Part shown: piece by piece, positions 63,119 through 64,000 of the stretch | How positions within the stretch are numbered: the first letter of the stretch is position 1 | Layout: each line of letters starts with the position of its first letter | From: Streptomyces cynarae | GTDB lineage: Bacteria > Actinomycetota > Actinomycetes > Streptomycetales > Streptomycetaceae | Assembly: GCF_025642135.1 (NCBI RefSeq) | Contig: NZ_CP106793.1 | Span: forward strand, 8,896,001 to 8,960,000 | DNA: 64,000 nt | Reading direction: 5' to 3' | Program-made: the position numbers and the translations under genes | The notes under the pieces: model-generated | Told to the model about the DNA's origin: nothing | Databases searched by the model: none | Seen by the model: only the letters and a program-made list of their open reading frames with translations

Positions 63119-63877
63119 ATGAAGCATGAGCCCACCCTCAACGGTCGCGTCGCGATCGTGACTGGCGCAGGCTCGGGGATCGGCCGAGCCACGGCGATCG
63201 CCATGGCCGAGGCGGGGGCCCGCGTCCTCGGTGTGGGCCGACGAGAGACAGCCCTGGAAGAGACCGCCGCCGTCAATTCCAACATCGCGACCCTCGCCGT
63301 CGACGTGCGCTCGAAGCAGGCTCCCGAGCTGATCATCGGCGCGGCGATCGACCGGTGGAAGCAACTGGACGTGCTGGTGAACAATGCGGGCGCAACCGCA
63401 CGTGTCTCCCTCCAAGAGGTGACACGCGAGCGCATCACTGATCTGTTCGACCTCAACGTCGTCGCGCCCACCATGCTCGCCCAAGCGGCACTTCCCCATC
63501 TTCGCCACAGTCACGGCTTGATCATCAACATCTCCAGCACCTACGGCCACCGCCCGCAGCCGGGCGCCGCCCACTACGCGGCGTCCAAGGCCGCGCTGGA
63601 ACAGCTGACACGTACCTGGGCGCTCGAACTGGCCAAGGACGGGGTCAGGGTGAACTCCATAGCGCCCGGCCCCACGGAGAGCGAGGCGCTGTCCATGAGC
63701 GGTCTCACAGAGGAGGACGTGACAAGGGTCAAGAAGGAGCAGGCCGCACAGATTCCTCTCGGCAGGCGAGGTGAGCCCGAGGAAGTGGCGTCCTGGATCG
63801 TTCACTTCGCCGATCCCACGTCGACCTGGCTCACGGGCCAGATCCTCACGATCGACGGCGGGCTGGAACTGGTCTGA
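63119..63877 (+). CDS. SDR-family oxidoreductase
   Basis: A 252-residue classical short-chain dehydrogenase: VAIVTGAGSGIGRATAIAMA cofactor motif, NNAG, then NISSTYGHRPQPGAAHYAAS with Ser and Tyr-x-x-x-Lys catalytic residues and a C-terminal LTGQILTIDGGLEL. Arg residues after the first strand (VGRRE) favour NADP. GAGGAAG precedes ATG 63119. A short dyad TCACT-AG-AGTGA lies just upstream. Substrate unknown. From 63878 to the end of the window I see no further gene. Confidence 0.9.
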   Translation: MKHEPTLNGRVAIVTGAGSGIGRATAIAMAEAGARVLGVGRRETALEETAAVNSNIATLAVDVRSKQAPELIIGAAIDRWKQLDVLVNNAGATARVSLQEVTRERITDLFDLNVVAPTMLAQAALPHLRHSHGLIINISSTYGHRPQPGAAHYAASKAALEQLTRTWALELAKDGVRVNSIAPGPTESEALSMSGLTEEDVTRVKKEQAAQIPLGRRGEPEEVASWIVHFADPTSTWLTGQILTIDGGLELV

Positions 63878-64000
63878 TCCGCATGCCCTGTCGGGGGTCG
63901 TGGGCCGGTTCTGCCCTGCGGCCATGCAACAGATGAGGGCCCCAGCCGCGCGACCGATGGACACCCTTGGGCGATGGGGGAGGGTGCGCAGACAATGCAG

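Overview
The window is high-GC DNA with dense, bidirectional coding and many GTG starts. It carries MsiK-type sugar ABC genes without their own ATPase, large LAL-type LuxR regulators, an ANTAR/STAS/HATPase switch set and an ECF41 sigma factor. All of this fits a Streptomyces or a close actinomycete chromosome. I recognised no rRNA, tRNA or CRISPR array.

Layout. (1) 1-11,270 is a graveyard. It holds truncated ISL3 and IS5 transposases, scraps of Ku, WYL-regulator, helicase-associated, kinase and XRE-type genes, and a cluster of GCGTGACA octamers. A few intact genes sit among them: a LysR/SDR divergent pair, a SigE-family sigma factor with a membrane partner, and two small hypotheticals. (2) 11,304-24,152 is a coherent L-arabinose/arabinan unit: LacI regulator, three stacked operators, sugar-binding lipoprotein, two permeases, GH51 arabinofuranosidase, a probable GH93 exo-arabinanase with two ricin-type trefoils, then araB-araA-araD and a terminator. 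(3) 24,200-31,400 is mixed: a VOC protein, a gene split by an in-frame amber codon, a STAS/HATPase/ANTAR group, a Ca2+/cation antiporter, a flavin reductase-like protein and a broken ATP-dependent DNA ligase.

(4) 31,436-39,937 is an aromatic catabolic unit. A TfdB-like flavin monooxygenase is followed by one gene that fuses maleylacetate reductase to hydroxyquinol 1,2-dioxygenase. A LysR gene is divergent from it, and pcaF-pcaI-pcaJ plus an IclR regulator finish 3-oxoadipate. (5) 40,000-44,850 holds wrbA behind an operator-covered promoter, a TetR gene, a 29-bp dyad and a 4-hydroxylaminobenzoate-lyase-like (DUF4863) gene, with pseudogenes between. (6) 44,859-55,714 is a second hydroxyquinol island: an HpaB/TftD/NpcA-type FADH2 monooxygenase between two LAL regulators, a flavin reductase, stand-alone hydroxyquinol dioxygenase and maleylacetate reductase, and a nitroreductase. 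(7) 56,600-64,000 has an HD protein with an MFS exporter, then an ECF41 sigma factor and an oxidoreductase/cupin/AhpD-like operon behind a near-textbook ECF41 promoter. IS481 and nitronate monooxygenase debris and a final SDR follow.

How it works together (inference). Two upper pathways, one using a single-component and one a two-component monooxygenase, would each produce hydroxyquinol. Each has its own dioxygenase and maleylacetate reductase, and both appear to drain into the single PcaIJ/PcaF set. The fused gene and the unfused overlapping pair keep the same order (reductase first), so the window shows both forms of the same enzyme pair side by side.
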